A stretch of DNA of 64,000 nt, taken from Aquarana catesbeiana (Eukaryota > Chordata > Amphibia > Anura > Ranidae). Location: contig NC_133326.1 of the NCBI RefSeq assembly GCF_042186555.1, positions 437,594,846-437,658,845 on the forward strand, read 5' to 3'. Position numbers and translations under genes: made by a program. The notes under the pieces are model-generated. The model was not told the DNA's origin. It was given only the letters and a program-made list of their open reading frames with translations, and made no database searches. Shown piece after piece: positions 43,205-55,569 of this stretch; the first letter of the stretch is position 1, and every line of letters starts with the position of its first letter.

Positions 43205-44399
43205 TAGGGTTGCACCAATACAGATACTAGTATCAGTATCGGTACAGATACCAAGCATTTTCACGATTACTTGTACTCGTGCAAATGCTCCGATGCCTAA
43301 TCCGATACCTAGGCAGTCATGGGATGATCGGTGCGGTGGTGGGAGCCATTGCAAGCACTGATCTCCCTGTATAGATTTCAATAAAGCAGCTGACAGCTGC
43401 TTCTCCTCCTCTCCCTCCCACGGCTTTCAGCTGCTTTATTGAAATCTGTACAGGGAGATTAGTGCTTTTAACGGCCCTCACCGCTGCACCGGTCATCCCC
43501 TGACTGTCTCCTGTGTCCTCCTCCGTGCCCCTAAGGTTCCCTGCCATGTCCTCCTCCGCTCTCCATCTGTGTCCTCCTCTGCGCCTTCTTCGCTCCCCAT
43601 CTGTGACCTTCTCTGCGCCTTTTCTGCTCCCCATCTATGTCCTTCTCTGCGCCTTTTCTGCTCCCCATCTATGTCCTCCTCTGCACCTTCTCCGCTCCCC
43701 ATCCATGTCCTCCTCTGTGCCTTCTCCACTCCCCCTCCATGTCCTCCTCTGCGCCTTCTCCACTCCCCATCCATGTCCTCCTCTGCGCCTTCTCCACTCC
43801 CCATCCATGTCCTCCTCTGCGCCTTCTCCACTCCCCATCCATGTCCTCCTCTGTGCCTTCTCCGCTCCCCCTCTATGTCCTCCTCTGTGCCTTCTCCACT
43901 CCCCCTCCATGTCCTCCTTCGCTCCTTCTCTGCCCCCCCTCCACTCCCCCTCCGTGTCCTCCTCCACCCTTTCTCTGCTCCCCCTCCATGTCATCCTCTG
44001 CTCCTTCTCCGCTCCCCCTCCGTGTCATCCTCTACTCCCCCTTCGTGTCTTCCTCTGCTCCTTCTCTGCTCCCCCTCTGTCTCCTTCTCTGCTCCTCCTC
44101 TGCTCCTCCTCTGTGTCCTCCTCCACTCCTTCTCCGTTCACCCTCCATGTCCTCCTCCGGTCCCCCCCTGCCCAAGATGGAGAGTGGAGGAAGGAGCTGG
44201 GACATCTGTCATTTTCTGGCTCCTTCCTTTTCCAAATGCACTGGCTGTCCATTCATAACTGAGCAGAGCAGCACAAACTGTGTTTACGATGCTTCATTTT
44301 ATGAATGGAGGGAAGTTGGTAATTAGTATCGGTGAGTACGTGAAAAAAAGTATCAATACTTGTACTCGGTCTTAAAAAAGTGGTATCGGTGCAACCCTA
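43205..44399. mobile_element. hAT-type MITE with internal minisatellite
   Basis: The perfect 8-bp TSD GTTGTAAC (43197-43204 and 44400-44407) flanks the ends TAGGGTTGCACC and GGTGCAACCCTA, followed inward by AGTATCGG-type and GTACTCG-type repeats in inverse. An 8-bp TSD is the hAT signature. It has no transposase. The interior carries the 34-bp array at 43500-44170. Confidence 0.92.
43500..44170. repeat. 34-bp polypyrimidine minisatellite
   Basis: The unit TGTCCTCCTCTGCGCCTTCT plus CCACTCCCCATCCA repeats about 20 times (exact periods seen at 43741, 43775, 43809), with degeneration towards the right. The plus strand is almost purely C/T. Because 34 is not a multiple of 3 and stops are absent, long frames appear in every register on both strands; they are not genes. 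Confidence 0.95.
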
Positions 44400-44452
44400 G
44401 TTGTAACATGAGAAAATTTCAAGTAGTATGAATACTTTTTCAAGGCACTGTA

Positions 44453-44843
44453 TACAAAGAAGACAGGTGGATAACGGATAGATCCATGCCCTTCATTTAT
44501 TCTGTTCCATTTATAGAAGCTGCAGTATTGGCTTCTACAAATAGAGCAGCTGGGCAGAAAGGGCAGCTTTCCAGCTGCCTGTCAACCACCTTATGAAGAG
44601 GGATCCACATTTCAGAGGTGCCGCAAGGGCTGCCACTAGCGTAAACGAGTGATAAAGATCTGTGTCTGAGACCTTTTAAAAATCCTGACAATTTTTCAAA
44701 TGCACATTTAAATATCTGTAGCTCCTTGTGCTTGTGAGTACAAAACAGCAGATTTCTACTTTTAGCGTGTTATTAGAGTAAAATTTTAAGCATAGCTAAT
44801 GCCAAAACCTTTTATTTCATTTTGCATAGAGTAGGGGAGGGTT
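44453..44843. other. jade2: Intron sequence between Tc1 G and LINE B
   Basis: No element ends or exon-like block recognised. Confidence 0.45.
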
Positions 44844-45027
44844 AAAACCGATGTCTGGGGGGGCGTGGTCTCGGCACGGACAGATGAGGAGGTGAAGTAA
44901 CTGAGCTCTCGGTCTGAGGCGACCTGCCAGCATTACAAATCAGTGCCTACCCCGCATTATCGGCTCCTCCACCCCCGGTGGAGTCAGGGAACATAGCGGA
45001 CTGTTTTCATAATCTTTTATCCCCGCC

Positions 45028-46299
45028 ATGGAACGGTATTTGCGCCCAGTTACACAGACGGCCTCGACCCCGGCCGGAAACAAGATGGCGCCGGCTGCCT
45101 GTAGCCATGCTGCTCCGGATCACGCGGCACCACAGAGGGGAGAACACGGAGAGCACAACGATATGCCGCCGTTCTCCCCTCCTAGCGACCTCTCTCCATG
45201 CCTGCCCCGATCCTTCATAATGTTCCCTAATGCAGGGAATGAGACATTCAACGAGGACACGTGCAACTCGCTGGCAGCGGAGGTTTCCCCACAGAACCTA
45301 AACCACGGCTATAACAGCACAACGGAAGCAGAAGTGCATGGTCCCATCACACAGGTCGCAGTGAGTACTACTTCAAAAGCCACCCCACAGAATATCATCC
45401 CCTCTACACCCATGACAGAGCAGACTTTGTGGTCATTTCTGCAGCAGCTACCCACAAGAGCTGACTTTGAAGCCTTAGCAAATAGGGTAGAATCTGCTCT
45501 GAGGGGTGATCTACAAGCGCTGAAGCAGGAAGTGTCTGATGTAGGTGACAGGGTGACATCACTGGAACAGGATAAAGGAGCAATGGCACTTACAGTGAAC
45601 CAGCTACAAACTGCCCACACTGACCTGTCTGACCAAGTCATACAGCTTCACCTTCTTCTTGATGACCTTGAAAACCGCAGTCGCAGACAGAACATTCGGC
45701 TCCGAGGCATCCCTGAGTCTGTGAAACAGGTGGATATGCATTCGCAAGTTACCGCCATCTTTAACAGATATCTCGACCGCCCCCCAGACACTGAAATTTA
45801 CATTGATAGAGTGCACCGTACTCTTGGCCCTAGACCTACCTCTCAAGACAGACCCAGAGATATACTCTGCCGTCTGCACGCCTACAAGCTTAAGGAAGAA
45901 ATTGTGCAACAAGTATGGAGAGTAGGTGTTCTGGAATTTGACGGAGTTCCCATCCAACTTCTGCCAGACGTCTCCAGAAAGACTCTACTAATGCGCAGAG
46001 CCCTGAAACCCTTACTAGAAAGAATCGTGGAATTAGGAATGTCCTACACATGGGGCCACCCATTTCACCTGAAAGTACGCAAAGGCAATCGCTCCTACTC
46101 ACTGTATCATCCCTCGGAACTACCTGAACTATTCGACTTTGCAGAGATGGAGCCCTTACCAGTTCCTAACTGGCTCATTATTGATGTACCATCTGAGCCT
46201 CTAGGCAGTGCGCCCCAAAGCAGACCTCAAAGAGCCAGAGACAATCGCCAATCCCGCAGAAACAGACAACAGGCTCCACGAAACGAAGAGCGTCGCTGA
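45028..46299 (+). CDS. LINE B ORF1 protein (RNA-binding chaperone, intact)
   Basis: The 423-residue open frame has its ATG in a strong context (CCGCCATGG). Residues 1-130 are low complexity. About 145-217 form a coiled coil with heptad Leu/Val (DLQALKQEVSDVGDRVTSLE). RRQNIRLRGIPE at about 219-230 opens an RRM-like domain to about 303. A C-terminal domain with SRKTLLMRRALKPLL follows (316-330), and the tail is basic (QSRRNRQQAPRNEERR). This is the standard L1 ORF1p plan: trimeric coiled coil, RRM and CTD that coat the element RNA in cytoplasmic particles. No internal stop or frameshift. ORF2 follows after an unusually long spacer. Confidence 0.9.
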   Translation: MERYLRPVTQTASTPAGNKMAPAACSHAAPDHAAPQRGEHGEHNDMPPFSPPSDLSPCLPRSFIMFPNAGNETFNEDTCNSLAAEVSPQNLNHGYNSTTEAEVHGPITQVAVSTTSKATPQNIIPSTPMTEQTLWSFLQQLPTRADFEALANRVESALRGDLQALKQEVSDVGDRVTSLEQDKGAMALTVNQLQTAHTDLSDQVIQLHLLLDDLENRSRRQNIRLRGIPESVKQVDMHSQVTAIFNRYLDRPPDTEIYIDRVHRTLGPRPTSQDRPRDILCRLHAYKLKEEIVQQVWRVGVLEFDGVPIQLLPDVSRKTLLMRRALKPLLERIVELGMSYTWGHPFHLKVRKGNRSYSLYHPSELPELFDFAEMEPLPVPNWLIIDVPSEPLGSAPQSRPQRARDNRQSRRNRQQAPRNEERR

Positions 46300-47031
46300 A
46301 GACTGGTCACCAACATCGCACGGTTTGTCTGGACAAGGTTTAATAGACACTAACAGAAGAAATTCAGTCCCCCCTACATAGCATCTGGAGACTCTACTGA
46401 GGACCTTGCCAGAACTCCCCCCCACCCCCCCCCCCCCCTTTTTTTTTTTTTTTTTTATGGAACCCTACATGTGGACTCATCCTCGGTTCCAGCCAGATCA
46501 TTGGGAGGATGAACATGATCACGACCATTGTTATCGCCCTAGGGGCTCGCGGGGTCTCGCGTGTGGGGGACGGCGGAAGCGGGTACCTCTATCTGCAAGT
46601 GGCCACGCCCCTCATCACCCATAGGAGGGCAAAGGCTATACTTGCTTAGGGATCCTGAGTTATTGGCTGCTCTCCCTTCCAAACACCCTCCTTGTTACAT
46701 GTACGCGATACCTAGTGGTCATGCGCACGGAGCGCATAATTGATCCCCGACAGAAATTTCGTCACACCAAAGCAGAATGGCCCGGTCCTGCACGCGTGAG
46801 ACCTCGGGGTAACTACTCCCCGGAGGGCCTTGTATTTGAAGAGGTTTACTACATAGTCAGTATAAATACGCCCGAGTGTAGGTGCCGCACTGGATGGGTG
46901 ACGCACCACCTTCGGAACACCGGGCAGTAGTTGGCCTTACCCTCATGGAAGCCTCTGGCTCGCATTGACTCCCAGACTGGGGTCGCCCCCTGAGGGTAAT
47001 GCTAGACAGTTTAAATTTTATTTTACTGATT

Positions 47032-47101
<70 letters not shown>

Positions 47102-48320
47102 TTAGAACAGAATTAATGGAGGGGGGGAGTTTTTATGGTATCCAGTAATGCCACCAAGACTGGTTTGCTCAAAGACTTACGTTCTAAGATGCTGAATTGT
47201 ATCTCGCTCAAGCATTCCTTGGTCCCTACTATTTTCTCCAAGGGGTTGGGGCATAGGCTGGCTGGGTTATGCCCCTAGGGGGGCCTCCACGATCTCACCC
47301 ATGGGGGGAAAACACTAGCGCAACATGGTCTCCCCACAACCCTTAAATTTACAGGGCCTAGTGCACAATGGAACTCCCATTTAATAGTTGACTCTCCCTC
47401 TGAGAGATATATATTGCACCCCCTATCCTTATCATTCATCAGGAAGTGAATTGTCCCCAAAACATACAGTCAGACCCTGACAGGTTCACCGACGTGTATG
47501 AGCGGAAGGGCCCCCCGCACGTGGGTGGGATCGTGGAGAGGCCACCAGTGTCGGGGCTCAGAAAGAGAGGAAGGGGGGGAAATTAAGCGCAAATGCATCA
47601 CACTGTCAATTGTCCAGTCTGTAATGACTTATAAAATGTTATGTTATGTTGTGGTTGGATATGTGGAGCAAGGTTGACGTTGCCGAAAGGAGCGCTCTGG
47701 CCCTCAAGGGATTTTATCCAGAAGCGCCCCTGGAGGGCAAAGCTAATCCCTCATATTCTTACTGCCATTGTTATTGCTCCTAGAGGGAACGTTATGGACA
47801 GACATCTAATTAATTGTCTATCCCTAAGTGGCGAGTAGATTCCCAGCTTTGACATTAAGATTGATCTGTTCTTACGCTGGGAGAAAAGTTACACATAAGT
47901 TGTGTTTCCTTGTTTGTTCTTTAAAGTTTTTTTTATTTATTTTTTTTTTTTAACTTTGTTATTTTTGCAATCAGACTGGTAGGGTCCCCTCGGACTGGAG
48001 CTCCCCGTCTGGAAGTGCCTTACCGCTACCCACTCTAGGCCTTCTCTGCCCTAGTGGCGGTAGAACTGCTCACGTGAGCATTAGCTTGGTATACCCTTTC
48101 CCCTAGTTTTTCTTTTTTTTTTCTTTTCTTGATTCACTCCTTTTTTTCCTCTATCCTGATATCACCTACTCTCGGCTAAACTAAGCCGCTGCTTCTACCC
48201 CCAACACATTTTATTTATTTTTTTTAATTTTTATTTTTTTCTTTCTCCTTTTTTCCCCTCTCTACCCTTTTTGGATTGTTTCCCACCACTACTCGGGGGA
48301 CTATCGACGACACACCAGCA
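46300..48320 (+). other. LINE B inter-ORF spacer (about 2 kb) with (TA)n
   Basis: Non-coding apart from short frames. It contains a C/T homopolymer run (46424-46457), a (TA)n tract (about 47033-47098) and T-rich stretches before ORF2. No inserted element with TSD was found. Spacers between L1 ORFs are usually far shorter. Confidence 0.6.
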
Positions 48321-51300
48321 GTGGCGGTGAAGTTAATTTCCTGGAATATCAAGGGGCTGAATTCGCCGGAGAAGCGGACTGGTTGCCTCAAGGAACTTTG
48401 GAGATTAAGAGCGCAAGTAGTCTTTCTCCAAGAGATTCACTTTAGAGCAGATAAGATCCCTAAATTACACAGCAATAATTTCCAGACGGTCTATCACAGC
48501 CCGTCCCCATCTTCCAAATCCAAAGGGACTAGTATTCTGATTGCCAAGTCAGTCCCATGGCAGATGATAGACGTCCATAGGGATCCGGAGGGCAGATTCC
48601 TCCTACTGAAAGGGAAAATTTACTCCCACACTTTCACATTGGCGAATGTGTACCTGCCCAATACCAATCAAGTAACAGCTCTCGAGTCTTTTCTCAATAC
48701 TCTTGATTCCTTCACGGATGGGACCCTTATCTTAGGAGGGGACTTTAACCTGACCATGGACCCCCGCAAAGACTCCTCGGCGAGACTGCCCTCTTCCCCT
48801 AGAGGTTCCAGACTACGCCTCAAAGACCTTCTCCACTCACACCAATTAGTTGACATTTGGAGGATCTTTCATCCTCAAGAGAGGTACTACACCTACTACT
48901 CTCCCCCACATGGCTCCTACTCCAGAATAGACTTTTTTCTAGTCAAACATTCCACCATCTCTCTAATCTCTGGAGCTGAAATAGGCAATATCGCAATCTC
49001 AGATCATGCTCCGATTATATTAGAACTCACCCCCCAACAACAACAATCTAACACACCAACATGGCGGCTAAATGAATCCTTGTTAAAAGACCCGGAAATC
49101 ACAGCGGACATACAGCGCGAAATTAGCGATTACTTTGCCACAAACTCGGGATCCGTGGACAACCCCCTTTCCCTGTGGGCCGCACACAAGTGTGTTCTCC
49201 GAGGGATCCTCATTAAACACGGGCACGCGTCCAAACAACGCAGGACGAAAACATTAACTGAGCTGCTAGATAAACTACACACTCTAGAACGAGCGCATAA
49301 ACATTATCAAGACCCCGCACTGGAAACGGAACTTACGAAAGTGCGGGAATTGATTAGGGAGCACTCCCTTTATGAGGCCAAACATGTGCTTCTAAGGGTC
49401 CGCCATTCCTACTATGAATATGGTAATAAGTGCAGCAGTATGTTAGCTAGAGCATTGAAAGTCCAAAACAGTAAATCATTTGTCTCTGCGCTGACCTCCT
49501 CTACCGGAGCTAAAATACATTCCACCCCAGAGATAGCTGAGGCATTCCGCAAGTTCTATTCAGATTTATACAACTTGAGATCTATTCCCTCAGCTTCACA
49601 ACAATCCAGTAGACTCTCTGAAATGAAAACTTACCTACAAGAGGCTCAACTTCCTAGGCTTACGCAGGAGGAAGGAGCGGCCCTATCACAGCCGTTATCG
49701 GCCGAAGAATTTGCAATGGCCATTACGGCCACTCAGCCTGGGAAAGCACCAGGACCGGACGGCTTTACACTTGCGTACTATAAAACATTCCAATCAATAC
49801 TCACGCCACACTTCTTAAACGCCTTTAACGCAATCACAGATGGCCATAATACCCCTCCCGAGTTACTCAGTGCTAACATCTCTGTCATCCCGAAACCAGG
49901 CAAGGATCCACTACAGTGCGCCAACTATCGTCCCATTTCGCTTTTGAACTGCGATGTTAAATTATTTACCAAAATCATTGCAACCAGACTAAATGTCATC
50001 ATGCAGCGTATTGTACCCCTCGATCAGGTAGGGTTCATCCAATCCAGGGAAGCTAGGGACAATACTATAAGAACCCTAGACATCATTGCATCGGCCGAGA
50101 AACTTAATTCTCCTATGCTCCTTCTGTCAACGGACGCCGAAAATGCCTTCGACAGAGTCGATTGGGCCTTTCTTTTTGAAACCCTCAAATGTTTCGGGAT
50201 GCCCACCCCAATCTTGTCCTGGGTAGCTGCACTATATACTAAACCAACAGCCATTATTAGAGTCAACGGCTACAACTCGGACTCCCTCGGGATCTCTAAT
50301 GGCACCAGACAGGGATGTCCCCTATCCCCACTCCTCTTTATACTCACACTAGAGCCATTTCTTCAATACATACGTAACAACCAAAATGTGAAGGGAGTTC
50401 AAACAAGGGCTTACCATCACAAGGTAGCGGCATATGCCGATGACCTCCTTTTTTATATCACGGAACCCCTAACATCTCTGCCTTCCCTCCTACAAGAACT
50501 GAGAACTTATGGTGCCCTATCCAACTTCAAGGTAAACCTCCAAAAGTCTGAGGCTCTTAATGTCTCCATCCCAGACCCTATCCTGAAGAGCCTACAACCT
50601 AACTTTCCCTTTAGATGGGCGACTCACAGTATCCAGTACTTAGGGACGAAAATACCGGCGAAGCTAAATTCCATATTTAAACTAAATTTTCAGCCACTAT
50701 TGTCCGCATTATCCACAGACATGGCAAGATGGAACTGTCTAGCCCTATCGTGGTTCGGCCGTTGTAACGTACTCAAAATGAATGCGATGCCCAGACTTTT
50801 ATATTTGTTACAAGCCCTACCCATCAAGATACCCCAAGCGTAGTTTCACTCAGTAAAAGCCGCCTTTGCTAACTTTGTCTGGCAGGGGAAACCCCCCCGA
50901 CTTGCTAGGGCACTGTTGCTCCGGCCTAAACTTAAGGGAGGGATAGGGTTTCCAGATCCGGCCCTATACTATACAGCTGTTCATATGAACAGGGTAGTAG
51001 ATTGGTGCAGGCATAGCGCCACCAAACTATGGGTCGGTCTGGAACAAGATGCTGCACAGGTACCCATACAGGGCCTGCCTTGGGCAGGGAAAAGCCACAC
51101 ATCACACCTCTCCCATCACCCCTTAATTGGACCCACTTTGAGCGAAGCAGAGAGGTTTTATAAGCTTTCTTCGCTCAACAGTTTTCTGTCCCCAATGACG
51201 CCGATAATAGGACACCCCAAGTTTGAACCAGGATTGTCAGACCCAGCATTTTCTGCACATTCACCACAGAAGATCCTACGTGCATCCTATCTCCTCTGTA

Positions 51301-52124
51301 CGAATGGCTGGATTCCAGGCAGAACATTGTTTACGGGCTCAGGATCACAGTTTCTGAATGAGTGGCGGGTACACCAATTATCACACTTTCTGAATTCCTT
51401 GCCCAAACCACACCTCTTTCAGAGGCCTCTCAGCCCATTCGAGGAACTTTGCTCGGGGGAGGGTCCGATACGGAAATCTCTGTCCCTTTCCTACGAAGCT
51501 CTACTAGATCTCCACGCGCAATCAGAACCTCCCTTTCTTTCCAAATGGGAAAAAGATCTGCAGGTCACTTTTACAAACCAACAAAAAGACAGGATACTCT
51601 ATTTCGCTCATAAATCATCGTTATGTAGTAAGTATCAGGAAACCACTTACAAAATCATGACACGGTGGTATAGAACCCCATCCGTACTAGCCAAACTATT
51701 TCCACAAGTGAGTGATCGATGCTGGAGATGTGATTCCCACAGAAGTACACTGTTACATATCTTCTGGGAATGCCCTAGCATCCAGCCATTCTGGCGGCAA
51801 GTCCTCCAATTGATCCACAAATTTACGGATATCTCAGTGTCCGGAGACCCTGCAGCAGTTCTTCTTAATCTGACCCCTCTTTCCCAGAAAAAATATAACA
51901 AATCATTACTTAAACATTTACTCAATGCAGCGAGAGCATGCATTCCAGCCATGTGGAAACAACAGTCTCCTCCTACTATCGCCCAATGGTTCGCCAAGGT
52001 GAAAGATATAGAAAGCATGGAGCATCTGACCTCTGCTCTTCGGGACAAATCAGAAGAACACAAAACCAGATGGTTCTACTGGGATCAGTTCCGCTTCTCC
52101 GGTGAATATTCTCAATACTTATGA
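48321..52124 (+). pseudogene. LINE B ORF2 (APE endonuclease + reverse transcriptase), one in-frame stop
   Basis: One frame runs from 48276 to TGA at 52122. It is broken only by TAG at 50841, about 855 codons in. No ATG opens it; GTGGCGGTGAAG at 48321, before KLISWNIKGLN, looks like the mutated start. Numbered from 48276, the endonuclease motifs LQEIHF (51-56), GGDFNL (154-159), SRID (216-219) and SDHAP (242-246) are intact. So are the RT motifs GPDGF (about 492), STDAENAFDRVDW (about 616), GTRQGCPLSPLLF (about 676) and YADD (720-723). The Cys/His motif CWRCDS...HIFWEC lies at about 1149-1166, beyond the stop. Such enzymes perform target-primed reverse transcription. Confidence 0.9.
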
Positions 52125-52660
52125 ACCAATTTATTGCCTATAAAGGACGGTATGGTGTGTGGCTGACAGGACACTGTTCGCGTCCCCCCCCCCCTTTTTT
52201 TTTTTCCTCTCTTTTCCTCTTCCCCATTTCACCCTTTTCTTCTCTTCTCCATTTCTCTCCTTTTTAAAAAAAAAATAAAAATTTGATGCACATTGTTATG
52301 GCCGAATTCCATTTGCGATATAGGCCATCATCATTAGTAGCTATTCTCACATCGGCATCGTATTCTTTATCATTGGCACAAAACTGCCTTGTCTCAGTCT
52401 CATGAGCTGATATTGTCAGATTGTGGTAGTTATGCTGAATGTTATTACCCTTACTGTGATATGGCATGGCCGAGCAACTATCTTTATGTAAATGTCTTCT
52501 CGTATGCATCTGTCAATAAAAAGATAATTAAAAAAAAAAAAAAACGCTGTCTGTTTTTTCTTACCATCTCTTTCTAATAAGGGACATTTCCCTTCACTTC
52601 CTGGCTATAGACCCAAAAGGACTTGAGAAAACATCTTTCCATTGTGAGGGAAATCACCTC

Positions 52661-53100
52661 TAATGCCCTGTACACAGGGTCGGACATTGATCGGACATTC
52701 CGACAACAAAATCCATGGATTTTTTCTGACGGATATTGGCTCAAACTTGTCTTGCATACACACGGTCACACAAAGTTGTCGTAAAATCTGATCGTTCTGA
52801 ACGCGGTGACGTAAAACACGCACGTCGGGACTATAAACGGGGCAGTAGCCAATAGCTTTCATCTTTTAATTTATTCTGAGCATGCGTGGCACTTCGTGTG
52901 TCGGATTTGTGTACACACGATCGGAATTTCCGACAACGGATTTTGTTGTCGGAAAATTTTATAGCAAGCTCTCAAACTTTGTGTGTCCTAAATTCCTATG
53001 GAAAATGTGTAATGGAGCCTACACACGGTCGGAATTTCCGACAACAAGGTCCTATCACACATTTTTCATCGGAAAATCCTATCGTGTGTACAGGGCATTA
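52661..53100. mobile_element. hAT-like palindromic MITE (TAATGCCCTGTACAC family)
   Basis: The perfect inverted ends TAATGCCCTGTACAC and GTGTACAGGGCATTA enclose 440 bp that repeat GGTCGGAATTTCCGACAACA in both orientations. It has no ORF. Confidence 0.85.
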
Positions 53101-53996
53101 GTGTCACAGGACAATAAGAGCGAATTAATCTCCCTGACAGGGGCACAAACAGTCATAAGAACCTGATGATGGCTCAAACCACTCACCTGAAAAGATGAGT
53201 GATCCATCAGATTGATCATAAGTCTGACCCAGTCAGTTGTTAGAAAATTTAGAATAAATTGTACTTTAAAAATTAATGGGGACCAAGTAGGAAATGGTTA
53301 AAACCTTTTTTTTTCACATAGGTGTTCCAAAGGGATGGAAAGGTTAAGTTAAGTTGGCGATAAATGGATCAAAATTCAGTTGGTTCAGCAGGGACCATCT
53401 GAATCTCAGTCACTGTGTGGCCATCCCTGTTTGACAGAAGCCAAACATCAGATCGACTTCTGTCAAAAGGACATGCTGCAAAACGTTTGTCGATCAATGG
53501 CTGCGTCCAGGAATCAGTGTGTTCTGACAGCGCCAGGTCCTGCTGTCCGAATACAATGTCCCAGTGGGGGGATTCCTCCATTATTCTCATTTGATGTAAT
53601 TTGGAGGAATCTGTTTCTTTTTTATTCGCTGAACGAAAAAAAAACTACTCCTCCTATGGACAGCTGCCACTGGATGAAGTGTCTTCAAATGAAGATTTCC
53701 CCTCTACTCCTGTCCCTGTTACCAGAGAAAAGAGAGTAAATCTACCCCATTAGGGTCACAAACAGTGATAAAATCCTGACAGGGGTTCTAATTCTTCACC
53801 ACTGTCCGAAAAAAGTTTTGGCTATAGATACACTTTTACTATCTGTAACTATTCCATACACTTAGGAGATTCGACTCTGCACAATAAAGCGCCCCTGTCC
53901 CTACGCAGCAACTGTACAAATCTCCATGTACATGCTAATGTTTACATCTGTACATGGACAGACGCACAGCACTGGACACAGATTATCTGGTGTGTG

Positions 53997-54037
<41 letters not shown>

Positions 54038-54630
54038 TTAAACACAGGGCTTTTTTCAGTAGAAGTGCACCGGCAGTGCTGGCAGCACCGACACCTCTCG
54101 CAGGCACAGGTCCTGGCTGGGGGGGAGCAGTGCCACTCAGAGATATTGGTGGTGTTTGCACCCCGTTAAACTGCGCCCCTTTCAGTGGACAGTACAAAAC
54201 AGATTATAGCGCACACATACAAAAATGACATTTATCCTGCAAGGCTAGTTAAAAACACCTGAACATATTCAAAAATACGGGGGTTTGGTCACACTATATG
54301 GTCATATAGTGCTAAGCCCACTTACTGCGACAAAGTACCCCGAATTAGTGGGTCCTACCCTAGTAAAAGAATGAAAGTACCTGTGTCTCAACCATGGGAG
54401 ATCAACTCCTCTATGTGGGAGAACTGAAGGGATTCCTCCTGTGCAATGGTGGCCACTAATAAGAGATAGTTTTAGTGGACATTCACTGTTACAGACAGCG
54501 CAGCTGATCGCTGTTGTCACAAATGTAGACAAAGACCCGGGACAGAGGAAGTTACGCCACTCACTTCTTTTGCTGAATTCTGACTGATGACATCATCTAA
54601 TGCAGAGCCCTGCAGAGGAAGTGAGTAGTG
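53101..54630. other. jade2: Intron interval with (TA)n microsatellite
   Basis: (TA)18 at 54001-54036. The rest shows no gene or element ends that I can support. Confidence 0.5.
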
Positions 54631-55569
54631 TAATGCCCTGTACACACAGTCGGATTTTCTGATGGAAAATGTTCGATGGGAGCTTGTTGTCAGAAATTCC
54701 GACCGTGTGTAGGCTCCATCGGACATTTTCCATTGGAATTTCTGTCACACAAAATTTGAGATCTGGATCTCAAATTTTCCGACAACAAAATCAGTTGTAA
54801 ATTCCAATAGTGTGTACACAATTCCAAAGCACAAAGTTCCATGCATGCTCGGAATCAAGCAGAAGAGCCACACTGGCTATTGAACTTAAAGGGGTTGTAA
54901 AGTTATTTTTTTTTTTTTTTTTTAAAATAACAAACATGTTATACTTACCTTCACTGTGCAGCTCGTTCTGCACAGAGTGGCCCCGAACCTGGTCTTCTGG
55001 GGTCCCTCGGCGGCTGTTTCAGCTCCTCCCCGCAAGCATTTACCACCTTCATGCGAGCTCCCTCGCACGGTGGCGAGTGCTTGCGGGCGCGCTCCCGTGA
55101 TACAGCCGGCGGCTATAGCCGCTCGCTGTATCACTCGGCCCCGCCCCCCGGCGCGCGGCGTCATCGGATGTGATTGACAGCAGCGCGAGCCAATGGCTGC
55201 GCTGCTTTCAATCCATCCACTGCAGCCAATCAGCGACCAGGCTGAGCTGCAATGAAGATGACGAGCACGAGCAGCGAAGATTCGAGGCGTCAGGTAAGTA
55301 AAACGGGGGGCCTGGGGGCGGCGGTACTGTCAAAAGTTTTTTCACCTTAATGCATAGAATGCATTAAGGTGAAAAAAATTTTACCTTTACAACCCCTTTA
55401 ATTTTTCTCGGCTCGTCGTACGTGTTGTACGTCACCGAGTTCTTGACATTTGGAATTTCCGACAAGATGTGTGACCGTGTGTGTATGCAAGACAAGTTTG
55501 AGCCAACATTCGTCGGAAAAAATCCATGGATTTTGTTGTCGGAATGTCCGATCGTGTGTATGGGGAATA
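54631..55569. mobile_element. hAT-like MITE (TAATGCCC family) split by a second MITE
   Basis: The left end TAATGCCCTGTACACACAG faces a right end CGTGTGTATGGGGAATA. Internal GGAATTTCCGAC-type repeats match 52661-53100. A TTAA-flanked MITE (54890-55397) sits in the middle. Confidence 0.75.
54890..55397. mobile_element. TTAA-flanked MITE nested in the hAT-like MITE
   Basis: The perfect inverted ends AGGGGTTGTAAAG and CTTTACAACCCCT are bounded by TTAA (54886-54889 and 55398-55401). The inner right part has its own hairpin, CACCTTAATGCATAGAATGC.... The GC-rich core is open in several frames by composition. Confidence 0.88.

Larger units (their letters stand above)
42112..44450 (-). mobile_element. 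Tc1-like transposon G, left part missing
   Basis: Same family as copy C. The right terminus ends ACTTTTTCAAGGCACTG before TA (44451-44452). At the left the element starts abruptly at the junction with LINE A, lacking its terminal repeat and the end of the transposase. A hAT-type MITE with an 8-bp TSD interrupts the right end (43205-44399). Confidence 0.85.
44858..52543 (+). mobile_element. L1/Tx1-type LINE B, full length
   Basis: A probable target duplication flanks it: AAAACCGATGTCTG (44844-44857) and AAAAACGCTGTCTG (52540-52553), 12 of 14 bases alike. It starts with a G-run and GCGTGGTC, carries ORF1 and ORF2 in L1 order, has AATAAA at 52515-52520 and ends in a poly-A tail (about 52530-52543). 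It lies in the sense orientation of jade2. One in-frame stop and a lost start codon in ORF2 are the only clear lesions, so it is a recent arrival compared with the other elements. Confidence 0.88.

Noticed and set aside
43513..44326. Three overlapping plus-strand frames of 229-249 codons and several minus-strand frames
   Set aside because: All are readings of the 34-bp C/T minisatellite in different registers. A stop-poor simple sequence is open by composition.
54810..55177. GC-rich frames of 73-96 codons on both strands
   Set aside because: They lie within a TTAA-flanked MITE and owe their openness to GC content.
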